Part shown: in pieces, positions 47,381-55,037 of the stretch
Layout: each line of letters starts with the position of its first letter
Numbering within the stretch: the stretch's first letter is position 1
Assembly: GCA_913030835.1 (NCBI GenBank)
Contig: CAJWDP010000016.1
Coordinates: forward strand, 1-62,438
Length of the DNA: 62,438 nt
Origin: an uncultured Flavobacteriales bacterium
Lineage (GTDB): Bacteria > Bacteroidota > Bacteroidia > Flavobacteriales_D > Parvicellaceae
Direction of reading: 5' to 3'
Notes under the pieces: generated by a model
The model's input: the letters and a program-made list of their open reading frames with translations, nothing else
What the model was told of the DNA's origin: nothing
The model's database searches: none
Program-made: the position numbers and the translations under genes

Positions 47381-49638
47381 AAATCCTATTCATTATTTTC
47401 TTGTCTTTGATCGGCATCAATCTGTTGGCCCAAAAGGAACGTGGGGAAGAAACACTTTCTCCACTTAAATACAATCATGTTTTATTAAATTCCAATACGA
47501 TTGGGACATCAAAGAATATCGACGGAATGTTCGTATATCGATACGACACGATCAAAGTGCCAAATGGAAAAGGTTTGTTTGACGATTTCACTACCAATAA
47601 ATTTAAGCCTGCCGATGCGCAACCGGGAGATCCGGAAGTTTCGGATACAAGCTGGTTTCATTTGTATCGTGCCGGAATTCCTGACACAATGGGAACAGAA
47701 TATATGTCTGATACGACCTATTACATTTTAATCGATACTGTGGTAGGATATGGATTCGATTCCCTTGTTTCTACTTACGTACCTTTTCCTTCTTACGAAG
47801 TGACGGTGCTGGATATTTGTACTTATCCACCAACGGTGCATTTAGATACACTTTGGCCCAATGCTGCATATATTGATTCGGTCTGGCCGAGCTCCGTCAT
47901 TGATATACCTTTTAAAGATCCGAGCCCTGATTTCGAACAGGATTCTGTGAAGGTGTATAAGGTGGCCACTTCGATATTGGATACAGGATATTTGTGGGTC
48001 GATCAGGGTGTCTACAGGAACAATACATATGCAGTCGATCCTCCTTCGTATGGAGTAGCTACTTTTGACGGGTTGGATTACGCTGGCTATCCCTATAATT
48101 TCACTACCACAGCTCAAGGAGATAACGACTATCTTACTTCCGTTCCATTAGATCTTGCTGTTAAAGAGGACGGAACTACACCGTGGTTGGCAAGTGATTC
48201 TTTGGAGCTTAGTTTTTGGTATCAACCGCAGGGCATAGGAAATGAACCGGAAGCAAGTGATTCTCTGGTGCTTCAGTTCTGGTCACCGACAGATAACGAT
48301 TGGTCTACCGTGTGGGTGAAAGAAGGAGCGCCATTGGATACGTTTAGGAGGGCTTCTCTTAAAATCATATCAACGAATTATTTACGAAAAGGCTTCCAGT
48401 TCAGGTTTGTTAATTACGGTGCTCAGAATGGAAGCCTTGACCATTGGCATTTGGATTTTATTCAGCTAAAATCGAATGCAATTAACGATGAGACGCTGCA
48501 GGAAATCGCTATTCAGAATCCGGTGAATACAATGCTTAAGGAATACACTGCAATGCCTTGGACTCATTACAAGGATTCACCTGAGCTGTATATGTTGGAT
48601 TCTGTTAATCTGGACGTTGTAAACTCATGGACGCTCGCTGTTTCAGCGAATACGGCAAAATATGATGTCTCAGAAAACGGCGTCCCACTTACGACGGTTT
48701 TTGCTGACAATGCGACCTATACCGTTCCGGCGGGAGGAAAAGTGTCTATACCCATTGACGTATATCAAGATGCATCCTGGTTTGTTTTTGATACGGCGGT
48801 TTCGGATACCAGTGCATTTTTTGATGTCGATTTCAATTTTACTGGAGGAGTATTTCTTACAAAATCCAATGAGACGTTTTCCTTGCGTCAACGATTTTCA
48901 AACTATTACGCATACGATGATGGTACGGCTGAAGCCGCATATGGCATAACGGGAACGCAGCCTAAATTGGCCTATCGATTCAATTCTGCAATAGCCGATT
49001 CACTCTACGCGATTAAGATTCACTTTGAACCTTCCGTTAATGATGTGAGCGTAGATCCATTTATTTTAATGGTATGGGACAATACAGGTGCGGGTGGAAC
49101 TCCGGGAAATGTAATTTATGAAGAGCCTTTGTTGGTAACGCCGGAATACAATTTGGGTGTAAATGGGTTTTATACCTACGAGCTGAGTGAAAAAGTTCCT
49201 TTGTCCGGCACCTATTATGTGGGTTGGAAGCAAACTACAACGAGCCGATTGAACGTTGGATTTGACAAAAATATTGATCATCAGGATAAAATTTACTACA
49301 ACGTTTCAGGGACTTGGGCAAACACTTCGTATCAGGGTGCCTTAATGATTCGGCCTTTGTTCAGTGCTGCTCAGCCTTCAGGTTGGGTCGGATTAAAAGA
49401 GGAGAGTTTTGATATGAAACTTTACCCAAATCCAACGAGTTCCATTTTACAATACGATATTTCAAGACCCGACACATATGCGTGTGACCTGATTGATTTA
49501 AACGGAAGTTTGGTAAGGAGAGAATGGATTGGAACTACAGGGTGGATTAATTTAAGTGATCTGCAATCGGGTCTTTACTTGCTGAAAGTGTCAGATAAAA
49601 GGGGCAGCTTTAAGACAATCAAGGTGATCAAAGAATGA
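47377..49638 (+). CDS. Secreted T9SS type A sorting-domain protein, unknown function
   Basis: A 753-residue secreted protein with signal peptide MKILFIIFLSLIGINLLAQ, several beta-rich segments (one resembling a jelly-roll, around LSFWYQPQGIG and FQFRFVNYG), and a C-terminal sorting domain from about 678. That domain has the MKLYPNPTSS motif and ends LYLLKVSDKRGSFKTIKVIK. It is therefore exported by Sec and then across the outer membrane by T9SS. No catalytic motif was found. It is locked between the PASTA gene and rluD by ATGA overlaps on both sides. Confidence 0.88.
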   Translation: MKILFIIFLSLIGINLLAQKERGEETLSPLKYNHVLLNSNTIGTSKNIDGMFVYRYDTIKVPNGKGLFDDFTTNKFKPADAQPGDPEVSDTSWFHLYRAGIPDTMGTEYMSDTTYYILIDTVVGYGFDSLVSTYVPFPSYEVTVLDICTYPPTVHLDTLWPNAAYIDSVWPSSVIDIPFKDPSPDFEQDSVKVYKVATSILDTGYLWVDQGVYRNNTYAVDPPSYGVATFDGLDYAGYPYNFTTTAQGDNDYLTSVPLDLAVKEDGTTPWLASDSLELSFWYQPQGIGNEPEASDSLVLQFWSPTDNDWSTVWVKEGAPLDTFRRASLKIISTNYLRKGFQFRFVNYGAQNGSLDHWHLDFIQLKSNAINDETLQEIAIQNPVNTMLKEYTAMPWTHYKDSPELYMLDSVNLDVVNSWTLAVSANTAKYDVSENGVPLTTVFADNATYTVPAGGKVSIPIDVYQDASWFVFDTAVSDTSAFFDVDFNFTGGVFLTKSNETFSLRQRFSNYYAYDDGTAEAAYGITGTQPKLAYRFNSAIADSLYAIKIHFEPSVNDVSVDPFILMVWDNTGAGGTPGNVIYEEPLLVTPEYNLGVNGFYTYELSEKVPLSGTYYVGWKQTTTSRLNVGFDKNIDHQDKIYYNVSGTWANTSYQGALMIRPLFSAAQPSGWVGLKEESFDMKLYPNPTSSILQYDISRPDTYACDLIDLNGSLVRREWIGTTGWINLSDLQSGLYLLKVSDKRGSFKTIKVIKE

Positions 49639-50666
49639 TGGAAGATAAAACCATTCAGGATTCCGAAGAGCTTTATGAGCATCATAGCTTTATCGCGGAT
49701 CAAGGTCAGGAACCATTGCGCATCGATAAGTTTTTGATGGACAGGGTGCCGAATACTTCCAGAAATCGACTTCAAATCGCGGCAAAAAACGGCAACATTT
49801 TGGTGAACAAGAAACCAGTAAAGTCGAGCTACAAGGTGCGACCCAACGATGTGATTTCGATTGTGCTGCCTTATCCGGTTCGTGAGATTGAGCTGATTCC
49901 TGAAGATATTCCTTTGGATATACTGTATGAAGACGATGAAGTGTTGGTGATCAACAAGCAAGCAGGCTTAGTCGTACATCCGGGTTATGGAAATTACAGT
50001 GGGACATTGGTGAATGCATTGGTATATCATTTTGAGCAATTACCACCCAGTAAAGATTATGCCGGGAGACCAGGATTGGTTCACCGATTGGATAAAAATA
50101 CCACCGGTATAATGGTGGTAGCTAAAACCGAAAACGCATTAACGCATTTGGCAAAGCAGTTTTTTGATCGAACTTCCAAAAGGTACTATTATGCCTTGGT
50201 ATGGGGAGACTTTGATGAAGATCAAGGAACCATAATTGGTAAAGTAGGTCGATCTATCAAGAATCGGAAAGTAATGCAGGTATTTGATGATGATACAGAT
50301 GCCGGAAAACATGCGGTAACGCATTATGAGGTGATAGAGCGATTTGGTTATGTTACTTTGGTGAAATGTAAACTTGAAACGGGTAGAACACATCAAATTA
50401 GGATACACATGAAACACATTGGTCATCCGCTGTTTGGGGATCCTGAGTATGGTGGAGATCGAATAATCAAAGGCACTACTTTTTCGAAATACAAGCAGTT
50501 TATTGAAAATTGTTTCAAGACATTACCGCGTCAGGCGCTCCATGCACAATCTTTAGGTTTTACCCATCCTAAAACCAATGATTGGATGGAGTTTGAATCA
50601 GAACTCCCCGCTGATATATCGGAAGTTCTTTCGAAATGGAGCCGATACGCAACGGGGAGAACGTAG
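49635..50666 (+). CDS. rluD: 23S rRNA pseudouridine synthase RluD
   Basis: RluD makes pseudouridines 1911, 1915 and 1917 in helix 69 of 23S rRNA. The 343-residue protein has an N-terminal S4 domain (about 27-75, LRIDKFLMDRVPNTSRNRLQ) and the catalytic motif HRLDKNTTG with Asp153. GRTHQIRIHMKHIGHPLFGD follows. Its substrate pseudouridine 1915 is the target of RlmH, encoded elsewhere in this window. The start is one of two tandem ATGs; the first overlaps the previous stop. Confidence 0.95.
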   Translation: MMEDKTIQDSEELYEHHSFIADQGQEPLRIDKFLMDRVPNTSRNRLQIAAKNGNILVNKKPVKSSYKVRPNDVISIVLPYPVREIELIPEDIPLDILYEDDEVLVINKQAGLVVHPGYGNYSGTLVNALVYHFEQLPPSKDYAGRPGLVHRLDKNTTGIMVVAKTENALTHLAKQFFDRTSKRYYYALVWGDFDEDQGTIIGKVGRSIKNRKVMQVFDDDTDAGKHAVTHYEVIERFGYVTLVKCKLETGRTHQIRIHMKHIGHPLFGDPEYGGDRIIKGTTFSKYKQFIENCFKTLPRQALHAQSLGFTHPKTNDWMEFESELPADISEVLSKWSRYATGRT

Positions 50667-50677
50667 AGTTTGAATTC

Positions 50678-51814
50678 TTAATCTTTACGTTTTTTGAGGT
50701 TAAATCCAAGACTTAATCCGGTTTGCCAGCCATGTTTGTTGAATGAAGCAAATAGGTTGACAGGAATGTTCAAATGCCCGGAATGAAATGTTTTTCCGAT
50801 TGCCATAACCCAGCCGGCTGAAAGTTTTGGTGTTCCCCTTTTGTCCATTCGTGGTTCGATTGGATATGGATTTGCAATAAAATTACCATTGGTGTCCAGC
50901 TCACTCCATTCGCTTGCCAGATGCCAGGTGGATGATTCGGTATTGAAATAGCTGTTCGCCTCTTTTTCTATACCAAAGGAAGGTCCAAATGCAAATTCCC
51001 AACCTGTTCTACCACTTCTAAATCCATTCATTAAAATTAATTTGGGATTGAATAAGCGTTGTTCCGGGCCACTCAATATGAACAATGTTTCAATCAGTGC
51101 GTGGAAGTCCCCGGCGCTCAAGTATTCCTTTTCTATCTGGTATCCAAATTGGGATACTACCGGATATGCGCCCCAACCACCTTCACTGATTGGTGCTTGC
51201 ATTCTGTCAGCCATGTCACCAAGTACTATGGCTGCCCCAACTCGCGGACCATTATTGGTAATGTCCACTTGCGGTGCTTCAGGCGGTTGAATATAGTGGA
51301 TCAATGGTCTTTCCAGTTCCGGATCATTTTCAATTCCTAACATGGTATTTATGGTAAGCTGTACCATCGTTTGAATTTCATTGCGGTCGTTAATGAATTC
51401 CATGATTGTAGTCTTGTCGTAAGTTTCATCTTTAACATCAAGGATTTTAAGACTGATCACAATTTTATTTCCCATTTGTTCGATGCTTCCCGAGAACATT
51501 TTGTCTACTGAAATACCCCTCCCAATTTCAGATAAGCACTTTTTTCCGTAGCAGTCATTTAGATCTAATGACTTTGTTCGGAGGTCTTCAAGGATGTCAT
51601 ACCTGTCTAATACACTGTATTTTTCGGTTTTCACCAGCTCAATTCTCAGTAGGCTTCCACATGTTTCGGGAGTTAGAGAATCAAGATTTGTGTATAAATT
51701 CAAAACGGCTGCAGTAGGTTTTGTTGGGTCGGTGTCTGCGGTTTGACTGTATCCACTAATGGTTAGTATTGAAAGGAACAAGCCTGCAGTGCGGATTATA
51801 TAGCTTCTTTTCAT
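50678..51814 (-). CDS. Secreted/outer-membrane protein with CsgG/TolB-like N-terminal domain
   Basis: A 378-residue protein with a signal peptide ending around GYSQ. The next 130 residues (AAVLNLYTNLDSLTPETCGSLLRIEL, YSVLDRYDILEDL, GRGISVDKMFSGSIEQMG) resemble the CsgG/FlgO or TolB N-terminal nucleotide-independent fold. The rest is beta-rich with SAGWVMAIGKTFHSGHLNIPVNLFASF, ending in GLSLGFNLKK, compatible with an outer-membrane barrel or surface domain. Cys residues at about 53, 88 and 93 (SLTPETCGS, DCYGKKC) are conserved-looking. Function unknown. It is transcribed away from the paaY-like gene and shares its repeat-containing upstream region. Confidence 0.65.
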   Translation of the reverse strand: MKRSYIIRTAGLFLSILTISGYSQTADTDPTKPTAAVLNLYTNLDSLTPETCGSLLRIELVKTEKYSVLDRYDILEDLRTKSLDLNDCYGKKCLSEIGRGISVDKMFSGSIEQMGNKIVISLKILDVKDETYDKTTIMEFINDRNEIQTMVQLTINTMLGIENDPELERPLIHYIQPPEAPQVDITNNGPRVGAAIVLGDMADRMQAPISEGGWGAYPVVSQFGYQIEKEYLSAGDFHALIETLFILSGPEQRLFNPKLILMNGFRSGRTGWEFAFGPSFGIEKEANSYFNTESSTWHLASEWSELDTNGNFIANPYPIEPRMDKRGTPKLSAGWVMAIGKTFHSGHLNIPVNLFASFNKHGWQTGLSLGFNLKKRKD

Positions 51815-51884
51815 TTTTTTAGTTTTTGAATAGTGCTAAGTACGCTAATATGGCTTTCTGCTAAAAGTTTATGTTTCCAAAATG

Positions 51885-51960
51885 CGTATATTATATAGTA
51901 ATGTTAAATGATATAAATCAAATTAAAATTTTGCTTATATACGTATATTATAATAATGTT
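51885..51960. repeat. Imperfect direct repeat in a divergent intergenic region
   Basis: The blocks CGTATATTATA and TAATGTT occur twice, at 51885-51905 and 51942-51960, separated by three bases in the first copy and one in the second. The second copy sits within a perfect 12-base palindrome ATATACGTATAT (51937-51948). The spacing of 57 bases between copies is about five helical turns. The region lies between the divergent genes at 50678 and 52006, so this may be a paired operator. Confidence 0.6.
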
Positions 51961-52005
51961 TTTTGTTCAGCATAAGGATGATTATCTTGCTTAAAAATCA
52001 ATTCG

Positions 52006-52608
52006 ATGATATTTGAGTTTAATGGTTTCAAACCAGTAGTTGATGAGTCGGCATTTGTCCATCCCCTTGCAGCAGTTACCGGAAATGTTTTTATTGGTGC
52101 AGATGTATATATAGGTCCTGGTGCAGCAATTCGAGGAGACTGGGGTAAAATAGTGATAGAAGACGGTTGTAATGTTCAGGAGAATTGCACGATCCACATG
52201 TTTCCGGGGACAACGGTAACCCTAAAGAAAGGCGCGCATATTGGTCATGGAGCAATTGTTCATGGAGGAACGATCGGTGAAAACTGTTTGGTAGGAATGA
52301 ATGCTGTGATCATGGATGAAGCGGTGATCGGTGATGGCAGTATTATTGGTGCTTTGGCTTTTGTTCCTGCGAATATGGAGGTGCCAAATAGAAAATTGGT
52401 GGTGGGTAATCCGGCGAAAATAATCAAAGATGTTTCGGACGATATGCTTGATTGGAAGACAAAAGGAACTGCTTTATACCAAAAACTCCCTGCCGAATGC
52501 AAGGAGTCTTTAAAAGAATGTCAACCGTTACGAAGTGTCGAAGAAAATCGCCCTGATCAAGAAGCAATTCTCAAAACGTGGAATGAAATACGTAAAAGAA
52601 AAGGTTAG
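52006..52608 (+). CDS. PaaY-like gamma-carbonic-anhydrase/hexapeptide protein
   Basis: A 200-residue left-handed beta-helix protein with hexapeptide repeats (FIGADVYIGPGAAIRGDWG, IGHGAIVHGGTIG, LVGMNAVIMDEAVIGDGSI). His residues in the IHM and GHGAIVHG positions could bind a metal. The C-terminus (DVSDDMLDWKTKGTALYQKL, QPLRSVEENRP) closely follows PaaY, a thioesterase-like protein of phenylacetate catabolism. No other paa gene is nearby, so the function here is uncertain. Confidence 0.88.
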   Translation: MIFEFNGFKPVVDESAFVHPLAAVTGNVFIGADVYIGPGAAIRGDWGKIVIEDGCNVQENCTIHMFPGTTVTLKKGAHIGHGAIVHGGTIGENCLVGMNAVIMDEAVIGDGSIIGALAFVPANMEVPNRKLVVGNPAKIIKDVSDDMLDWKTKGTALYQKLPAECKESLKECQPLRSVEENRPDQEAILKTWNEIRKRKG

Positions 52609-52641
52609 TCAATAACCCAATCTGCAAAAACGACAGGGGGT

Positions 52642-53256
52642 TTATTTCTTCACCACCTTACGACACTGTTTCTCCTGACCTTGAGTTAGTTCCAGTACGT
52701 AAACACCTGCAGCTAAATGTTCCGTATCCAAAATAGTTCGATCCGTGCGCACTATTTCAGAGTGCTCCAGCTTTCCGATCAAATTGTATAGCTTCAATTC
52801 ACAACCTACACAATCAGAAACAGTTAAAGTCTCTCGAAATGGATTGGGATAAATGTTCATCCTGCTCAACTCATTTGTGCTGATGGTAGTGGTTCCTGAA
52901 GAAACTACGATCGAATTGGTCATCATAGAATGGAATTCACAATTGTAAAAGAAGGTGCCTGCTGATGATGGAAGCCAAGCAATGGTTCCACTTGATGTTC
53001 CATTATTTGCTACCGAAACAGCATTACCTGTTCCTGTACCTGCAATCGTTTTTAGCCAAAATGGATGACCTGGGGCATTCACGGTAAAAATGAGAGAATC
53101 TCCCAAATCTATATTAATAATGGGATCCGCGCCGGTAAAGTCGCCAGAAAATGTGTAGTCCATGGAACTGCTTGCAGTTACTGTTACGTTGTAGGTAGCG
53201 GCATTAGAGTTAACCAGTGCTCCAAAAACGAAAAAAAGAAATAGTGTGAAACGCAT
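52642..53256 (-). CDS. Secreted amicyanin-like cupredoxin with T9SS sorting domain
   Basis: A 204-residue protein with a signal peptide (about 1-20) and a beta-rich domain to about 120 carrying a type 1 copper set: His64 in GHPFW, then Cys106, His109 and Met112 in YNCEFHSMM. The C-x2-H-x2-M spacing is that of amicyanin. A linker and T9SS C-terminal domain from about 130 (MNIYPNPFRETL ... AAGVYVLELTQG) follow, so the copper protein would be exported to the surface. It could carry electrons or copper. It lies near the copper-type genes at 54.2-57.3 kb, separated by a DUF2461 gene. Confidence 0.85.
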   Translation of the reverse strand: MRFTLFLFFVFGALVNSNAATYNVTVTASSSMDYTFSGDFTGADPIINIDLGDSLIFTVNAPGHPFWLKTIAGTGTGNAVSVANNGTSSGTIAWLPSSAGTFFYNCEFHSMMTNSIVVSSGTTTISTNELSRMNIYPNPFRETLTVSDCVGCELKLYNLIGKLEHSEIVRTDRTILDTEHLAAGVYVLELTQGQEKQCRKVVKK

Positions 53257-53367
53257 GTTAGATTAATTTTTTAGTTAGTACGATTACAAGACGATTAAAG
53301 TTATTAATAAGTTGTTTCCTACCATAATAATACGGAATACAATTGCCTTTCCATCTTCAACATGTGT

Positions 53368-54042
53368 TTACTGAATGTGCTCAATTGGTTTAATAAAAAA
53401 ATCATTCAGTGGTTTCATAATGCTGAAGTGCGCTGCGATGAGATCACTAAAATTATCCTCTAGTGCAATTTTAGGTGCGTATTCTGCAAACCAATAGAAT
53501 TGTTTGTTGTAGATCATAGGCTGTTGTTCAGCTGCAGATTGGAACTCTTTTGCAATCCTAACGTTTTTTTCGCCACGTATCGACCCGAATGTCGCTGTAA
53601 ATTGGATATCTTCAATTAAGCGGGAAAACGTTTCAGATTCGTATGCAATTTCCTCCCGGATTGACTGTAAGTGCTCCTTTTTGGGCTCAAAAACGCCTCC
53701 GTATATTCGCACCTTTTCACAATCCACTTCGAAATAGAGACCCGGCATTCCTTTGTTTTTTTTACCACCTTTTCGTATCACTGCAGAGCGATTCATTTTG
53801 TAAGGAGTTTTATCCTTGCTAAATCGTATATCTCTATTTATTCTAAAAATGCAGTCTTTTGATTCATTTGCAATGCTTGGTTCAATTTCAACTATTTTCT
53901 CCAGGACATCCCGCACAAGATTGTCAAAAGGCTTTTTTACATGCTGATGGTATCTTTCCCTGTTTAAATCGAACCAATCCTTGTTGTTATTTGGTGCCAG
54001 CTCTTTAAAAAAGTCAAAAAATTCCGAAGTTAAATACGTCAT
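53368..54042 (-). CDS. DUF2461 family protein
   Basis: A 224-residue cytosolic protein of the DUF2461 (TIGR02453) family, recognised by LAPNNNKDWFDLNRERY at about 14-30, FRINRDIRFSKDKTPYKMN, and GLYFEV. The function of the family is not known. It lies on the minus strand between the cupredoxin gene and the copper-type operon and is separated from the latter by 222 bases that contain the promoter candidate at 54220. Confidence 0.93.
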   Translation of the reverse strand: MTYLTSEFFDFFKELAPNNNKDWFDLNRERYHQHVKKPFDNLVRDVLEKIVEIEPSIANESKDCIFRINRDIRFSKDKTPYKMNRSAVIRKGGKKNKGMPGLYFEVDCEKVRIYGGVFEPKKEHLQSIREEIAYESETFSRLIEDIQFTATFGSIRGEKNVRIAKEFQSAAEQQPMIYNKQFYWFAEYAPKIALEDNFSDLIAAHFSIMKPLNDFFIKPIEHIQ

Positions 54043-54219
54043 AACGTCCGCTGATAAATCTTGGTTTGGTGTCCAATAATATGGATAAAGTCAGTTGGAA
54101 TAATCCCCGTTCGTTACTTATTCCATTTTTTGTTAAAAGTATACGCTTGTTATGCCATCTAGTTGAGATGTAGAAAATTAGGATTCATATCTTGTGTCGA
54201 TCGTCTGATGATTACGCTG

Positions 54220-54227
54220 TATATTTG
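54220..54227 (+). promoter_or_regulatory. Candidate -7 element of the metal-related operon
   Basis: TATATTTG fits the Bacteroidota -7 consensus TAnnTTTG exactly and lies 37 bases before ATG 54265. The nearest upstream TTG (54192) is 25 bases away, wider than the ideal 19-21, so the -33 element is weak; a regulator may assist. Confidence 0.35.
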
Positions 54228-54264
54228 AAGAAACAATTTGTAAATTGGACCGTTATAACAAGCG

Positions 54265-54654
54265 ATGAAGCGTTTCTTATCGACCATAGGAATTCTATTT
54301 TATTTGATTGCCATATCTCATGTGTCAATCAATTTTCATTATTGTTGCGACCAGCTTGTTGATGTTGCGGTCAACAAAGAAGCGTCATGCGGGCATCAGT
54401 CTGATGAAGCGCCGGGATGCAGGTCTAAGTCGTGTTGTGACAACAATACTCTGTTTTTTGACTCAGAAACACATGTGGCAAGCGAAAATTTAAACGTGAC
54501 TCCAATCAACTTGGAAATTGCTTGCCCTTATGTTGATGTAGCTGAAGCAATTTTGAACTTAACCGATAGGCAAATTAATGCTCGAGCGGGACCGTCAAAG
54601 TATCAGATATCCAAGCGTTTTTTGCTTTTCTCTTCTTTATTGCATTATGGGTAA
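54265..54654 (+). CDS. HYC_CC_PP family metal-resistance-associated protein
   Basis: A small 129-residue exported protein with an N-terminal hydrophobic segment. The family's cysteine pattern is clear: His25-Tyr-Cys27-Cys28 just after the signal, Cys42, Cys52 and Cys57-Cys58 (GCRSKSCC). Such proteins sit next to TonB receptors and HMA proteins in Bacteroidota metal loci. The C-terminus ends LLFSSLLHYG, without an obvious PP motif. Metal (copper or similar) binding in the periplasm is inferred. It begins the three-gene run to 57290. Confidence 0.85.
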   Translation: MKRFLSTIGILFYLIAISHVSINFHYCCDQLVDVAVNKEASCGHQSDEAPGCRSKSCCDNNTLFFDSETHVASENLNVTPINLEIACPYVDVAEAILNLTDRQINARAGPSKYQISKRFLLFSSLLHYG

Positions 54655-54705
54655 TTCCTCTTTTGTATCGTAAGCAAAAGTTGAATCATATTATCCATTA
54701 TTGAC

Positions 54706-55032
54706 ATGAAAAAAATTAAAATACTAGTTACTGCTACTGCACTCGTTGTATGCTTTCAAGGTGTAGCGCAGTCAAAATTCAAAGAGATAAATTTCAAAGT
54801 CCAGGGAAATTGTGGGATGTGCGAGAAACGCATTGAAAATGCTTTGGATCTAAAAGGAATAAAAGTAGCCGACTGGAATGTTAAGACCAAAACTTGTAGA
54901 GTAGTTTATAAGACATCGGTCTTTAAAGAGGATGAAATTCATCAGATTGTTGCCAATCTTGGACACAGTACACATAAGATCAAAGCAACCAAGGAGAGCT
55001 ACGATAAATTGCACAGCTGCTGTAAATACTGA
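54706..55032 (+). CDS. Periplasmic HMA-domain metal-binding protein
   Basis: A 108-residue exported protein with a signal peptide (cleavage around VAQ) and one heavy-metal-associated domain with the Cys36-x2-Cys39 site in GNCGMCEKRIENAL. A terminal Cys105-Cys106 pair (SCCKY) could add a second site. It probably binds Cu(I) or a similar soft metal in the periplasm and passes it to or from partners. It is 51 bases after the HYC_CC_PP gene and five before the TonB receptor. Confidence 0.9.
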   Translation: MKKIKILVTATALVVCFQGVAQSKFKEINFKVQGNCGMCEKRIENALDLKGIKVADWNVKTKTCRVVYKTSVFKEDEIHQIVANLGHSTHKIKATKESYDKLHSCCKY

Positions 55033-55037
55033 TTGCT

